DNA of 64,000 nucleotides from Streptomyces sp. NBC_00178 (GTDB taxonomy: Bacteria > Actinomycetota > Actinomycetes > Streptomycetales > Streptomycetaceae). Shown here one piece after another: positions 54,736 through 63,449 of this stretch. The stretch lies in assembly GCF_036206005.1 (NCBI RefSeq), contig NZ_CP108143.1, positions 4,369,501 to 4,433,500 of the forward strand. Reading direction: 5' to 3'. Numbering within the stretch: position 1 is the stretch's first letter; each line of letters begins with the position of its first letter. The notes under the pieces were generated by a model. That model saw only the letters and a list, made by a program, of their open reading frames with translations. It did no database searches and was not told the DNA's origin. The translations under genes and the position numbers were made by a program.

Positions 54736-54871
54736 CCCGCTACGGCCGGTGACGGCCGTGCGTCAGTAGCGTGGGTCCGGGCGGCATACCTCTTCGGGGG
54801 TGTGCCGCCCGTACCCTTGTTTCATCTGTCGGGCATCAAATAGTGGGTGCCCACGACTGAAGGATCACCAC

Positions 54872-55894
54872 ATGCTTATCGCTCAGCGTCCGTCGCTGAC
54901 CGAAGAGGTCGTCGACGAGTTCCGCTCCCGGTTCGTGATCGAGCCGCTGGAGCCGGGCTTCGGTTACACCCTCGGCAACTCCCTGCGTCGCACGCTCCTC
55001 TCCTCGATCCCCGGTGCCGCTGTCACCAGCATCCGGATCGACGGTGTCCTGCACGAGTTCACCACCGTGCCGGGCGTCAAGGAGGACGTCACCGACCTCA
55101 TCCTCAACATCAAGCAGCTGGTCGTCTCCTCGGAGCACGACGAGCCGGTCGTGATGTACCTGCGCAAGCAGGGTCCCGGCCTGGTCACCGCCGCCGACAT
55201 CGCCCCGCCGGCCGGTGTCGAGGTGCACAACCCGGACCTCGTCATGGCCACGCTGAACGGCAAGGGCAAGCTGGAGATGGAGCTGACCGTCGAGCGCGGT
55301 CGCGGCTACGTCTCGGCCGTCCAGAACAAGCAGGTGGGCCAGGAGATCGGCCGTATCCCGGTCGACTCCATCTACTCGCCGGTGCTCAAGGTCACGTACA
55401 AGGTCGAGGCGACCCGTGTCGAGCAGCGCACCGACTTCGACAAGCTGATCGTCGACGTCGAGACCAAGCAGGCCATGCGTCCCCGTGACGCCATGGCGTC
55501 GGCCGGCAAGACCCTGGTCGAGCTGTTCGGTCTGGCGCGCGAGCTCAACATCGACGCCGAGGGCATCGACATGGGCCCGTCCCCGACGGACGCCGCGCTC
55601 GCCGCCGATCTGGCGCTGCCGATCGAGGAGCTCGAGCTCACGGTCCGTTCGTACAACTGCCTCAAGCGCGAGGGCATCCACTCCGTGGGTGAGCTCGTGG
55701 CCCGCTCCGAGGCGGACCTGCTCGACATCCGCAACTTCGGCGCCAAGTCGATCGACGAGGTCAAGGCGAAGCTGGCCGGTATGGGCCTCGCGCTCAAGGA
55801 CTCGCCTCCCGGCTTCGACCCGACCGCCGCCGCCGACGCCTTCGGTGCCGACGACGACGCGGACGCCGGTTTCGTGGAGACCGAGCAGTACTGA
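54872..55894 (+). CDS. rpoA: DNA-directed RNA polymerase subunit alpha
   Basis: 340 aa from MLIAQRPSLTEEVVDEFRSR at 54872, matching S. coelicolor length; an earlier in-frame start is not conserved. N-terminal domain with PGFGYTLGNSLRRTLLSSIPGAAVTSIRIDGVLHEF (dimer and beta contacts), linker, and C-terminal domain ELELTVRSYNCLKREGIHSVGELVARSEADLLDIRNFGAKS (activator and UP-element contacts). Scaffold of RNAP assembly. Preceded by AAGGA. Confidence 0.98.
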   Translation: MLIAQRPSLTEEVVDEFRSRFVIEPLEPGFGYTLGNSLRRTLLSSIPGAAVTSIRIDGVLHEFTTVPGVKEDVTDLILNIKQLVVSSEHDEPVVMYLRKQGPGLVTAADIAPPAGVEVHNPDLVMATLNGKGKLEMELTVERGRGYVSAVQNKQVGQEIGRIPVDSIYSPVLKVTYKVEATRVEQRTDFDKLIVDVETKQAMRPRDAMASAGKTLVELFGLARELNIDAEGIDMGPSPTDAALAADLALPIEELELTVRSYNCLKREGIHSVGELVARSEADLLDIRNFGAKSIDEVKAKLAGMGLALKDSPPGFDPTAAADAFGADDDADAGFVETEQY

Positions 55895-56076
55895 TCCACC
55901 CCCGGCAGGGTGCCCGGTTGTCCGGGTGCCCCTCGCCGGACCGGGGGCCCCGGGCCCCCGAGCCGTCCGCCGGCGCGACGCGCCGCGGCCGGACAGGAAC
56001 TTCCGCGGGGCGTCCGCCTCACGGGAACTGACACCGGTACCTGATACGGCCGGTGCAGCACACAAGGAGAAAAACC

Positions 56077-56583
56077 ATGCCTCAGCCCGCCAAGGGTGCC
56101 CGTCTGGGCGGCAGCGCTGCGCACGAGAAGCTTCTTCTCATCAACCTCGCGAAGTCGCTGTTCGAGCACGGCCGCATCACCACGACCGAGGCAAAGGCCC
56201 GCCGCCTGCGTCCGGTCGCCGAGCGTTTCATCACCAAGGCGAAGAAGGGCGACATCCACAACCGTCGCCTGGTGCTGCAGTCGATCACGGACAAGGGCAT
56301 CGTGCACACGCTCTTCACCGAGATCGCCCCGCGGTACGAGAACCGCCCCGGTGGTTACACCCGCATCACCAAGATCGGCAACCGTCGTGGCGACAACGCC
56401 CCGATGGCCGTCATCGAGCTGGTCGAGGCCCTGACCGTGGCCCAGCAGGCCACCGGTGAGGCCGAGGCCGCGACGAAGCGCGCGGTCAAGGAGGACGCCC
56501 TCAAGAAGGACGAGGCTCCGGCCGAGACCGTCGAGGACGCCAAGCCGGCCGAGGCCGCTGCCGAGGACTCCAAGGACGCCTGA
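56077..56583 (+). CDS. rplQ: 50S ribosomal protein L17
   Basis: 168 aa (MPQPAKGARLGGSAAHEKLL), AAGGAG 8 nt upstream. RRLVLQSITDKGIVHTLFTEIAPRYENRPGGYTRITKIGNRRGDNAPMAVIELVE is the core; residues after about 120 are an acidic, Ala-rich tail. Last gene of the alpha operon. A strong terminator follows. Confidence 0.97.
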   Translation: MPQPAKGARLGGSAAHEKLLLINLAKSLFEHGRITTTEAKARRLRPVAERFITKAKKGDIHNRRLVLQSITDKGIVHTLFTEIAPRYENRPGGYTRITKIGNRRGDNAPMAVIELVEALTVAQQATGEAEAATKRAVKEDALKKDEAPAETVEDAKPAEAAAEDSKDA

Positions 56584-56601
56584 GCGTCCTGAGACCCCTG
56601 G

Positions 56602-56642
56602 AACGGGCCCGCACCACCCTTCGGGGCGGTGCGGGCCCGTTC
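56602..56642 (+). terminator. terminator after rplQ
   Basis: 14-bp stem AACGGGCCCGCACC/GGTGCGGGCCCGTT, 12-nt loop, CTGCTTT after it. Closes the S10-spc-alpha superoperon. Confidence 0.9.
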
Positions 56643-56662
56643 TGCTTTGAGAGGATGCGCAG

Positions 56663-57517
56663 GTGAGTGACGAGGCAGAGCCCGGTTCCGTACGGGTACG
56701 GCTGGACCTTTCGTACGACGGGAAGGACTTCTCCGGCTGGGCGAAGCAGACCAGCAGACGCACCGTGCAGGGCGAGATCGAGGACGCGCTGCGCACCGTG
56801 ACGCGGTCGTCGGTGACGTACGACCTGACGGTCGCGGGGCGGACGGACGCCGGGGTGCACGCGCGCGGACAGGTCGCGCACGTCGACCTCCCGGCGGCGG
56901 TGTGGGAGGAGCACCGGGAGAAGCTGCTGCGGCGCATGGCGGGACGCCTCCCGCTCGACGTGCGGATCTGGCGGGCGGCCGAGGCCCCCGCAGGGTTCAA
57001 CGCACGCTTCTCCGCGCTGTGGCGCCGCTACGCCTACCGGGTGGGGGACCGGCCGGGCGGGGTGGACCCGCTCACGCGCGGCCATGTGCTGTGGCACGAC
57101 CGTCCGCTGGACCTGGACGCGATGAACGAGGCGGCGGCCCTGATGGTGGGCGAGCACGACTTCGCCGCGTACTGCAAGAAGCGCGAGGGCGCCACGACCA
57201 TCCGCACGCTGCAGAAACTGCACTGGGTGCGGGACGCGGAGTCGGGTGTGCTGACGGCGACGGTGCAGGCCGACGCCTTCTGCCACAACATGGTGCGGGC
57301 GCTGATCGGCGCCGCCCTGTTCGTGGGGGACGGGCGCCGGCCCGCGCGGTGGCCGGCCGAGGTGCTCGCGGCGAAGGTCCGGGACCCCGCCGTGCACGTC
57401 GTGCGGCCGCACGGACTGACGCTGGAGGAAGTGGCCTATCCGGCCGACGGCCAGCTGGCGGCGAGGGCCCTGGAGGCCAGGAACGTCAGGACGCTGCCGG
57501 GGGCCGGCTGCTGCTGA
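56663..57517 (+). CDS. truA: tRNA pseudouridine(38-40) synthase
   Basis: 284 aa from a GTG with GGATGCGCAGG upstream. LDLSYDGKDFSGWA and VAGRTDAGVHARGQVAH with the catalytic D62. Converts uridines 38-40 of the anticodon arm to pseudouridine. Adjacent to rplQ, as in most actinobacteria. Its 3' end overlaps the minus-strand gene next door by 32 nt. Confidence 0.96.
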   Translation: MSDEAEPGSVRVRLDLSYDGKDFSGWAKQTSRRTVQGEIEDALRTVTRSSVTYDLTVAGRTDAGVHARGQVAHVDLPAAVWEEHREKLLRRMAGRLPLDVRIWRAAEAPAGFNARFSALWRRYAYRVGDRPGGVDPLTRGHVLWHDRPLDLDAMNEAAALMVGEHDFAAYCKKREGATTIRTLQKLHWVRDAESGVLTATVQADAFCHNMVRALIGAALFVGDGRRPARWPAEVLAAKVRDPAVHVVRPHGLTLEEVAYPADGQLAARALEARNVRTLPGAGCC

Positions 57518-59375
57518 CCGGCCTGCGGCGCAGGGCGCGGACCAGTCCGGCCGCGAAGTACGCGGCGAGCGCACTGGACACCGTGGAGCGGAACCAGCCG
57601 ATGTCCGGGGTCCACCAGGCGTAGACGGCGGCGGCCGTGAAGAACAGCAGGCCCGCCGTGCGCAGGACCCACCAGCCCGCCGGGTGCGGCTCGTCGGAGG
57701 CGGCCGCCTCCGGGTGCACACCGTCCTTCGTGGTCATGGTGTCGCGCATCCCCGCGAGGAATCCCCGCCGGGCCAGCACACGGGCGCCCGGCAGGCGGGC
57801 CAGGATCTCCTGGTCACCGCCGTAGCCCGGCGGCAGCGGGGGGAGGCCCAGAGCGGCGACGAGTTCGCCCTGGTGACGGGCGGGGTCGCCGGTGGCCCGC
57901 AGGACGTGGGCGAGGGGGCGCGGGTCGGTGAGCCCGTAGACGCGGGCGAGCGCGGCGGCGGTCGCGCTCGCCTCGGTGTGGTCGGCGGCCGGGGCGGCGG
58001 TCTCCCAGACGTGGTGCGCCACCTGCCTGCCCCGGTGCAGGAGGGTGAAGCTGCTGCGCTCCGGGGTGCGGTGCAGGACGAGGGCGGGCCAGTCCTCGGC
58101 CGTCGTGAAGTTGTCGGCCGCCGAGGTCAGCGGATCGTGGGGGAGCAGCCCGGCCCGCTTGCCGCGGACCGGGTCCGGGACGATCTCGACGTACGTGTGA
58201 CGGTCGCCGGCCGGGGCAGTGCGCAGGCTGTGGCCGCAGATCAGAGCCGCCTGGGCGAGCTCGGTGGGGCCGGTGGAGGCGATGGCGACGGAACGGGGCG
58301 CGAGTGCGCGCTCCCAGTCGGGTGCCCCGGCCGCAGGAGGGCCTGGCGGCCTGCGGAAGAAGGGGACCTTCATCGCCAGCTCGACCCGGGTGTCCGAGCG
58401 GGCCTCCAGGAACTCGTCCCGGGCGTCGCCGAAGTAGGTCCAGGGGAAAGTGGTGGCGTGCACCCCTATGCCGCGGAAGGCGTCGAGGGCCTCCTCGTAG
58501 CGGTTCGTCGACCACAGGACCAGGGCGAGGTGGTTGCGGAAGCCGGCCGCCTCGCGGTCCCCCGGCGCGTAGCTCTCCGAGAGGGCCTGGGCACGGCTCA
58601 CCGCCGCCTCGGCCCGCTGCGCGTACGGGCCGGGGCCCTCGGCCGCGCCGTCGGCGATCAGGTACTCCACGACTGCCTGGAGGGGCAGCGCGTGCAGCCG
58701 GGAGCCCGGCGGCGCCTGGCCGGCGGCCCGCTCGGCGAAGTCGAACATGTCCTCGTGGGAGCCGTACCACTTGGCGCAGAGGTACTGCAGGGCCTGGACG
58801 TGACAGCCCTCGTGGTGCGGATCGCGGTCCGCGGCCTCGGCCAGGTAGGAGTCGAAGACCTCCCGCGGCGCCTGGATGCCCCGGGCCTGGGTCAGCGCGA
58901 TGCGCCACGGCACCGGATCGTCGGGGTTGAGCTCGGCGGCGGCGGAGATCACCGGGACCGCGTCCCGCAGCACCGCGTGGAACGCCCGGAACTGGTCGGC
59001 CTCCACGTGCCTGGCCCGGGCGCCCGTGCGTATCTGCCACGCCTGGTGGACGTACTGGTCCGCCTTGACCAGCACGGCGTCGGGGTCCTCCGGCGACTCC
59101 TCCAGCCAGGCGTCCAGCCAGCCCGGATGGTGCAGCGACGCCCGTGCCAGCCGGGAGACGCAGGCGTCCCTGTGTTCCCACTGCGCGTGCTCGCGGGTGG
59201 CGGCGAGCAGCTCGGCGGCCGGTCCGTGGTCACCGGCCGACGCGGCGGCGAGCGCCACCCGCAACGAAGGGTCGGGCGCGTCGACCACCACCGCCTCGTC
59301 CGGGGGCAGGTCGGCCCCTATGGCGTCGCTGTGGCGCAGGACGCGCGGGATGGTGAGGAAGGCGGACAGACGCAC
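57486..59375 (-). CDS. large uncharacterised protein with C-terminal membrane helix
   Basis: 629 aa starting MRLSAFLTIPRVLRHSDAIG. Residues about 75-330 look helical and repeat-like (HHEGCHVQALQYLCAKWYGSHEDMFDFAERAAG resembles DUF4034/TPR-type segments); residues 385-450 form an alpha/beta region (AIASTGPTELAQAALICGHSL, YVEIVPDP). One membrane helix near the end (LLFFTAAAVYAWWTPDIGWF). Conserved among streptomycetes as I recall, function unknown. Convergent with truA, sharing 32 nt of coding sequence. Confidence 0.8.
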   Translation of the reverse strand: MRLSAFLTIPRVLRHSDAIGADLPPDEAVVVDAPDPSLRVALAAASAGDHGPAAELLAATREHAQWEHRDACVSRLARASLHHPGWLDAWLEESPEDPDAVLVKADQYVHQAWQIRTGARARHVEADQFRAFHAVLRDAVPVISAAAELNPDDPVPWRIALTQARGIQAPREVFDSYLAEAADRDPHHEGCHVQALQYLCAKWYGSHEDMFDFAERAAGQAPPGSRLHALPLQAVVEYLIADGAAEGPGPYAQRAEAAVSRAQALSESYAPGDREAAGFRNHLALVLWSTNRYEEALDAFRGIGVHATTFPWTYFGDARDEFLEARSDTRVELAMKVPFFRRPPGPPAAGAPDWERALAPRSVAIASTGPTELAQAALICGHSLRTAPAGDRHTYVEIVPDPVRGKRAGLLPHDPLTSAADNFTTAEDWPALVLHRTPERSSFTLLHRGRQVAHHVWETAAPAADHTEASATAAALARVYGLTDPRPLAHVLRATGDPARHQGELVAALGLPPLPPGYGGDQEILARLPGARVLARRGFLAGMRDTMTTKDGVHPEAAASDEPHPAGWWVLRTAGLLFFTAAAVYAWWTPDIGWFRSTVSSALAAYFAAGLVRALRRRPVSSSRPPAAS

Positions 59376-59435
59376 GGCGGCGGTTCCTCGGTGGAGGGGA
59401 GGGACGGGAGGGGTGCGTGGAGCGGCGGCCGGCTG

Positions 59436-60287
59436 TCAGGTGACCGGCGCGGCCGCCGCCGACGCCTGGACCTCGCCGCGGTGCCGGATCTGGCGGAAGG
59501 TGAAGTCGGTGAGGTCGTCGCCGACCGCGTACACGTTCTTGTCCGCCGTGGTGACGTTCTTCCCGCTGGTGAAGCCGCCGACGGTGAAGTAGGCGTAGCG
59601 CCCGTAGGAGTTGGCGGTGCGCCGGCATACCGACCCGCCCCGGCAGAACGTCGGGACCCCCGACCCGCTGAGGGACGCTAGGCCGCCGGACGCCTGCCGG
59701 GCCGCCTTCCCGGCCTGCGCCTCGGTGGCGAAGACGGCGACGCCGACGGTGACCGCGACCCCGCTCCTGCTGTACGTGGCACGGATGACCTGGTCGCACC
59801 CGTGCGCGGCGAGGATCGAGCCCAGGGCGCCCTGGGTCGTGGCCGCGCAGTCCGTCGTCCGGGCGGTGGCGCCCTTGGCATAGACGCGGTCGCCCATGGT
59901 CAGCCTCCTGCCGGGGAAGAAGGCGTCGACGGTGACGGGCGCCCTGTCCTTCTTCTCGTCGGCTATGAAGTCCTTCGGGTCCGGCGGGGGCGGCGGCGCC
60001 ACCGAGGAGAAGGACGGCTGGGGCGCGGCGCTCTCCGGGGGCAGGTCCTCGGGGGCGGGCAGCTCGCTCGCGTTCTTGTCCGAGCCGGACGTGCCGCCCT
60101 TGCCGCTGGTCGTGATGACGGCCGTGGCCACGATCGCGGCGACCGCCGCGGTGGCCAGCGCGCCCCCGCCGATCAGCAGCCACTTCCTGCGTCTGCCGCG
60201 TGCCTCGGACGCCTCGGCGAGCGCCGCCCAGTCCGGAGTCCGGCTGTCTCCCGGCCCCCAGGAGGGCCCCCCTTGCCCAAAGCTCAT
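59436..60287 (-). CDS. single-pass membrane protein with proline-rich extracellular stalk
   Basis: 283 aa. Short cytoplasmic Gly/Pro-rich N terminus, a helix (WLLIGGGALATAAVAAIVATAVIT), then a Ser/Pro-rich stalk (PSFSSVAPPPPPDP) and an external domain with cysteines in TDCAATTQG, AAHGCDQV, TFCRGGSVCRR, likely disulphides. A streptomycete-type conserved protein; function unknown. Same strand as the 629-aa gene, 60 nt apart. Divergent from the ABC-F gene. Confidence 0.78.
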   Translation of the reverse strand: MSFGQGGPSWGPGDSRTPDWAALAEASEARGRRRKWLLIGGGALATAAVAAIVATAVITTSGKGGTSGSDKNASELPAPEDLPPESAAPQPSFSSVAPPPPPDPKDFIADEKKDRAPVTVDAFFPGRRLTMGDRVYAKGATARTTDCAATTQGALGSILAAHGCDQVIRATYSRSGVAVTVGVAVFATEAQAGKAARQASGGLASLSGSGVPTFCRGGSVCRRTANSYGRYAYFTVGGFTSGKNVTTADKNVYAVGDDLTDFTFRQIRHRGEVQASAAAAPVT

Positions 60288-60317
60288 GCGGCGAATCCTA
60301 GACCGCCCCTAATCCGG

Positions 60318-60347
60318 TTGGGCCAACGGTTCTCGGGCCGTGACAAT
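60318..60347 (+). promoter_or_regulatory. promoter of the ABC-F gene, leaderless transcript likely
   Basis: TTGGGC (60318-60323), 18-nt spacer, GACAAT (60342-60347). The predicted start near 60354 coincides with the ATG at 60355, and there is no ribosome-binding site before that ATG. Confidence 0.55.
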
Positions 60348-60354
60348 GATGCGC

Positions 60355-61974
60355 ATGGGACATCTTGAAGCGGGCCACCTGGAGTACTACCTACCGGACG
60401 GGCGGGTGCTGCTCGGCGACGCCTCGTTCCGGGTGGCCGACGGCGCGGTCGTCGCCCTGGTCGGAGCGAACGGGGCCGGCAAGACGACGCTCCTGCGGCT
60501 GCTCGCCGGGGAGATCCAGCCGCACGGAGGCTCGGTCTCGGTGAGCGGCGGGCTCGGCGTGATGGCCCAGTTCGTCGGGGCCGTCCGCGACGAGCGCACC
60601 GTCCGCGACCTGCTGGTGTCCGTGGCCCAGCCGCGGATCAGGGAGGCGGCGAAGGCCGTCGACGCCGCCGAGGAGCGCATCCTCGCGGTGGACGACGAGG
60701 CCGCGCAGATGGCGTACGCGCAGGCACTGAGCGACTGGGCGGAGGCGCGCGGCTACGAGGCCGAGACGCTGTGGGACATGTGCACCATGGCCGCGCTCGG
60801 CGTGCCGTACGAGAAGGCGCAGTGGCGCGAGGTGCGCACGCTCAGCGGCGGCGAGCAGAAGCGCCTGGTCCTGGAGGCGCTGCTGCGGGGCCCCGACGAG
60901 GTGCTGCTCCTGGACGAGCCGGACAACTACCTGGACGTGCCCGGCAAGCGGTGGCTGGAGGAGAAGCTGAAGGAGACCCGCAAGACGGTCCTCTTCGTGT
61001 CCCACGACCGGGAACTCCTCTCCAGGGCCGCCGAGAAGATCGTCAGCGTGGAGCCCAGCGCGGCCGGCTCGGACGTGTGGGTGCACGGCGGCGGGTTCGG
61101 CACCTACCACCAGGCCCGCAAGGAGCGGTTCGCGCGCTTCGAGGAGCTGCTGCGCCGCTGGGAGGAGGAGCACGCCCGGCTGAAGGCGCTCGTCCTGCGG
61201 ATGCGGCAGCAGGCGGCGAACAGCCCCGACATGGCGAACCGCTACCACGCGATGCAGACCCGCTTCAAGAAGTTCGAGGAGGCGGGCCCGCCGCCGGAGC
61301 CGCCGCGCGAGCAGGACATCAGGATGCGGCTGCGCGGCGGGCGGACCGGGGTGCGGGCGGTGACGTGCACCGGCCTGGAGCTGACCGGCCTGATGAAGCC
61401 CTTCGACCTGGAGATCTACTACGGCGAGCGGGTGGCCGTGCTCGGCTCCAACGGGTCGGGGAAGTCGCACTTCCTGCGGCTGCTCGCGGGGGAGCAGGTG
61501 GCGCACACCGGCGAGTGGAAGCTCGGGGCGCGCGTCGTGGCCGGTCACTTCGCCCAGACCCACGCCCACCCGGAGCTGCTCGGCAAGACCCTGGTCGAGA
61601 TCCTGTGGTCGGAGCACGCCAAGGACCGCGGGGCCGCGATGTCGGTGCTGCGGCGCTACGAGCTGGAGCGCCAGGGCGACCAGGCCTTCGAGAGGCTGTC
61701 CGGCGGACAGCAGGCGCGCTTCCAGATCCTGCTCCTGGAGCTGGCCGGCACGACCGCGCTGCTGCTGGACGAGCCGACGGACAACCTGGACCTGGAGTCC
61801 GCCGAGGCACTCCAGGACGGTCTTGAGGTGTACGACGGCACGGTGATGGCCGTCACGCACGACCGCTGGTTCGCGAAGTCCTTCGACCGGTACCTGGTCT
61901 TCGGCTCGGACGGGGTGGTGCGGGAGACCACGGAACCGGTCTGGGACGAGCGCCGGGTGGAACGGGCCCGTTAG
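60355..61974 (+). CDS. ABC-F family ATPase
   Basis: 539 aa from the ATG at 60355; ATGs at 60346 and 60349 and a GTG at 60340 are in frame. Two ATP-binding cassettes without membrane segments: GANGAGKTT at residues 37-45, LSGGEQKR, DEPDNYLD; then GSNGSGKSH, LSGGQQARF, DEPTDNLDLE. ABC-F proteins act on the ribosome; some protect it from antibiotics, others are regulators. The linker between cassettes (RFEELLRRWEEEHARLKAL) is medium-length. Sits just upstream of rplM. Confidence 0.9.
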   Translation: MGHLEAGHLEYYLPDGRVLLGDASFRVADGAVVALVGANGAGKTTLLRLLAGEIQPHGGSVSVSGGLGVMAQFVGAVRDERTVRDLLVSVAQPRIREAAKAVDAAEERILAVDDEAAQMAYAQALSDWAEARGYEAETLWDMCTMAALGVPYEKAQWREVRTLSGGEQKRLVLEALLRGPDEVLLLDEPDNYLDVPGKRWLEEKLKETRKTVLFVSHDRELLSRAAEKIVSVEPSAAGSDVWVHGGGFGTYHQARKERFARFEELLRRWEEEHARLKALVLRMRQQAANSPDMANRYHAMQTRFKKFEEAGPPPEPPREQDIRMRLRGGRTGVRAVTCTGLELTGLMKPFDLEIYYGERVAVLGSNGSGKSHFLRLLAGEQVAHTGEWKLGARVVAGHFAQTHAHPELLGKTLVEILWSEHAKDRGAAMSVLRRYELERQGDQAFERLSGGQQARFQILLLELAGTTALLLDEPTDNLDLESAEALQDGLEVYDGTVMAVTHDRWFAKSFDRYLVFGSDGVVRETTEPVWDERRVERAR

Positions 61975-61995
61975 GGGCGGTGGGGCTGACGCGTT

Positions 61996-62025
61996 TTGAC
62001 CCGTCCGGGCCGGGGCGGGTACTGT
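61996..62025 (+). promoter_or_regulatory. rplM-rpsI promoter
   Basis: TTGACC (61996-62001), 18-nt spacer, TACTGT (62020-62025). Strong match; leader about 173 nt. I see no conserved r-protein hairpin in that leader. Confidence 0.7.
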
Positions 62026-62205
62026 CAATGGTTGTTATACGTATTGGCTTCGTCGTTCTCACGCGAAGGGCCATGCGTAGGTTCTCTGGAGCAGTTACCA
62101 GTGGTTCGCATACGGGCGGTGTCCCGGCCTTGTGAGCCCCAGCTGCATATCGCTTCAGGTGCCATGTGTCTGGACCTCATCCACTGAAGAAGCGAAGGCT
62201 ACGAC

Positions 62206-62649
62206 GTGCGTACGTACAGCCCCAAGCCCGGCGATGTCACTCGCCAGTGGCACATCATCGACGCCGAGGACATCGTCCTCGGCCGCCTGGCCACCACGGC
62301 TGCGAACCTCCTGCGAGGCAAGCACAAGGCGATCTACGCCCCCCACATGGACATGGGCGACTTCGTCATCATCATCAACGCCGAGAAGGTCCACCTCTCC
62401 GGCAACAAGAAGACCCAGAAGATGGCGTACCGCCACTCCGGCTTCCCGGGCGGTCTGCGTTCGGTTCGTTACGACGAGCTTCTCGCCAAGAACCCCGAGA
62501 AGGCCATCGAGAAGGCCATCAAGGGCATGATCCCCAAGAACACCCTGGGTCGTCAGATGATCTCCAAGCTGAAGGTCTACGCGGGCGACCAGCACCCGCA
62601 CGCTGCGCAGCAGCCGGTCCCGTACGAGATCACCCAGGTCGCGCAGTAG
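62206..62649 (+). CDS. rplM: 50S ribosomal protein L13
   Basis: 147 aa from a GTG (MRTYSPKPGDVTRQWHIIDA). LGRLATTAANLLRGKHKAIYAPHMDMGDFVIIINAEKVHLSGNK and GMIPKNTLGRQMISKLKVYAG are canonical. An early-assembly protein. rpsI starts 45 nt after the stop. Confidence 0.98.
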   Translation: MRTYSPKPGDVTRQWHIIDAEDIVLGRLATTAANLLRGKHKAIYAPHMDMGDFVIIINAEKVHLSGNKKTQKMAYRHSGFPGGLRSVRYDELLAKNPEKAIEKAIKGMIPKNTLGRQMISKLKVYAGDQHPHAAQQPVPYEITQVAQ

Positions 62650-62694
62650 TTCCGGCCTCCCCCCAAAGACGTAAAGAAAGATCTGAGGAGAATC

Positions 62695-63231
62695 GTGGCC
62701 GAGACCACTGTTGAGACGACCGCTGACGACGCAGCGGGCACCGAGGGCGAAGAGACCTTCGCCGAGGTGACCACCTTCGAGTCGGAGGTCCCCGTCGAGG
62801 GTGAGTACACCTCCGAGTCGCTCGCGGGCCGCTTCGGCGACCCGCAGCCCGCGGCCGGCCTTGGCCGTCGCAAGAACGCCATCGCCCGCGTCCGGATCGT
62901 TCCGGGCACCGGCAAGTGGAAGATCAACGGTCGCACCCTTGAGGACTACTTCCCCAACAAGGTGCACCAGCAGGAAGTCAACGAGCCCTTCAAGGTGCTC
63001 GAGCTCGACGGCCGCTACGACGTCATCGCCCGCATCTCGGGTGGCGGCGTCTCGGGTCAGGCCGGCGCCCTGCGCCTCGGTGTGGCCCGCGCGCTGAACG
63101 AGGCGGACGTGGACAACAACCGCGCCACGCTGAAGAAGGCCGGCTTCCTCTCCCGCGACGACCGTGCGGTCGAGCGCAAGAAGGCCGGTCTCAAGAAGGC
63201 CCGTAAGGCTCCGCAGTACAGCAAGCGCTAA
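62695..63231 (+). CDS. rpsI: 30S ribosomal protein S9
   Basis: 178 aa from a GTG. Residues 1 to about 48 are an acidic, Thr/Glu-rich extension (AETTVETTADDAAGTEGEE...), then the S9 core GLGRRKNAIARVRIVPGTGKWKINGRTLEDYF and the C-terminal KKAGLKKARKAPQYSKR tail that touches the P-site tRNA. Ribosome site GAGGAG 6 nt upstream. Forms one unit with rplM. Confidence 0.98.
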   Translation: MAETTVETTADDAAGTEGEETFAEVTTFESEVPVEGEYTSESLAGRFGDPQPAAGLGRRKNAIARVRIVPGTGKWKINGRTLEDYFPNKVHQQEVNEPFKVLELDGRYDVIARISGGGVSGQAGALRLGVARALNEADVDNNRATLKKAGFLSRDDRAVERKKAGLKKARKAPQYSKR

Positions 63232-63256
63232 ATCGCCTGCTCGCACGCGTTACACG

Positions 63257-63297
63257 TTCGCCCCGGCGGCACACCTGTGCTGCTGGGGCGTTCGTTT
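63257..63297 (+). terminator. terminator after rpsI
   Basis: Stem CGCCCCGGCGGCAC/GTGCTGCTGGGGCG (G-U pairs) followed by TTCGTTTATC. Ends the rplM-rpsI unit before glmM. Confidence 0.7.
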
Positions 63298-63449
63298 ATC
63301 AGCCCTCGCGGGCGTATAACGGCTTCATACGCTTGCATGTTCATCGGGCCGGAAGCCTCGGGCGCGCCCTTCTTTGCTGCGCCTTGCCACGCTATGCCCT
63401 GTTTTGATTACTTTGGTTTTGCGGTTTCGGAGCACCTCGGAGGACGACA

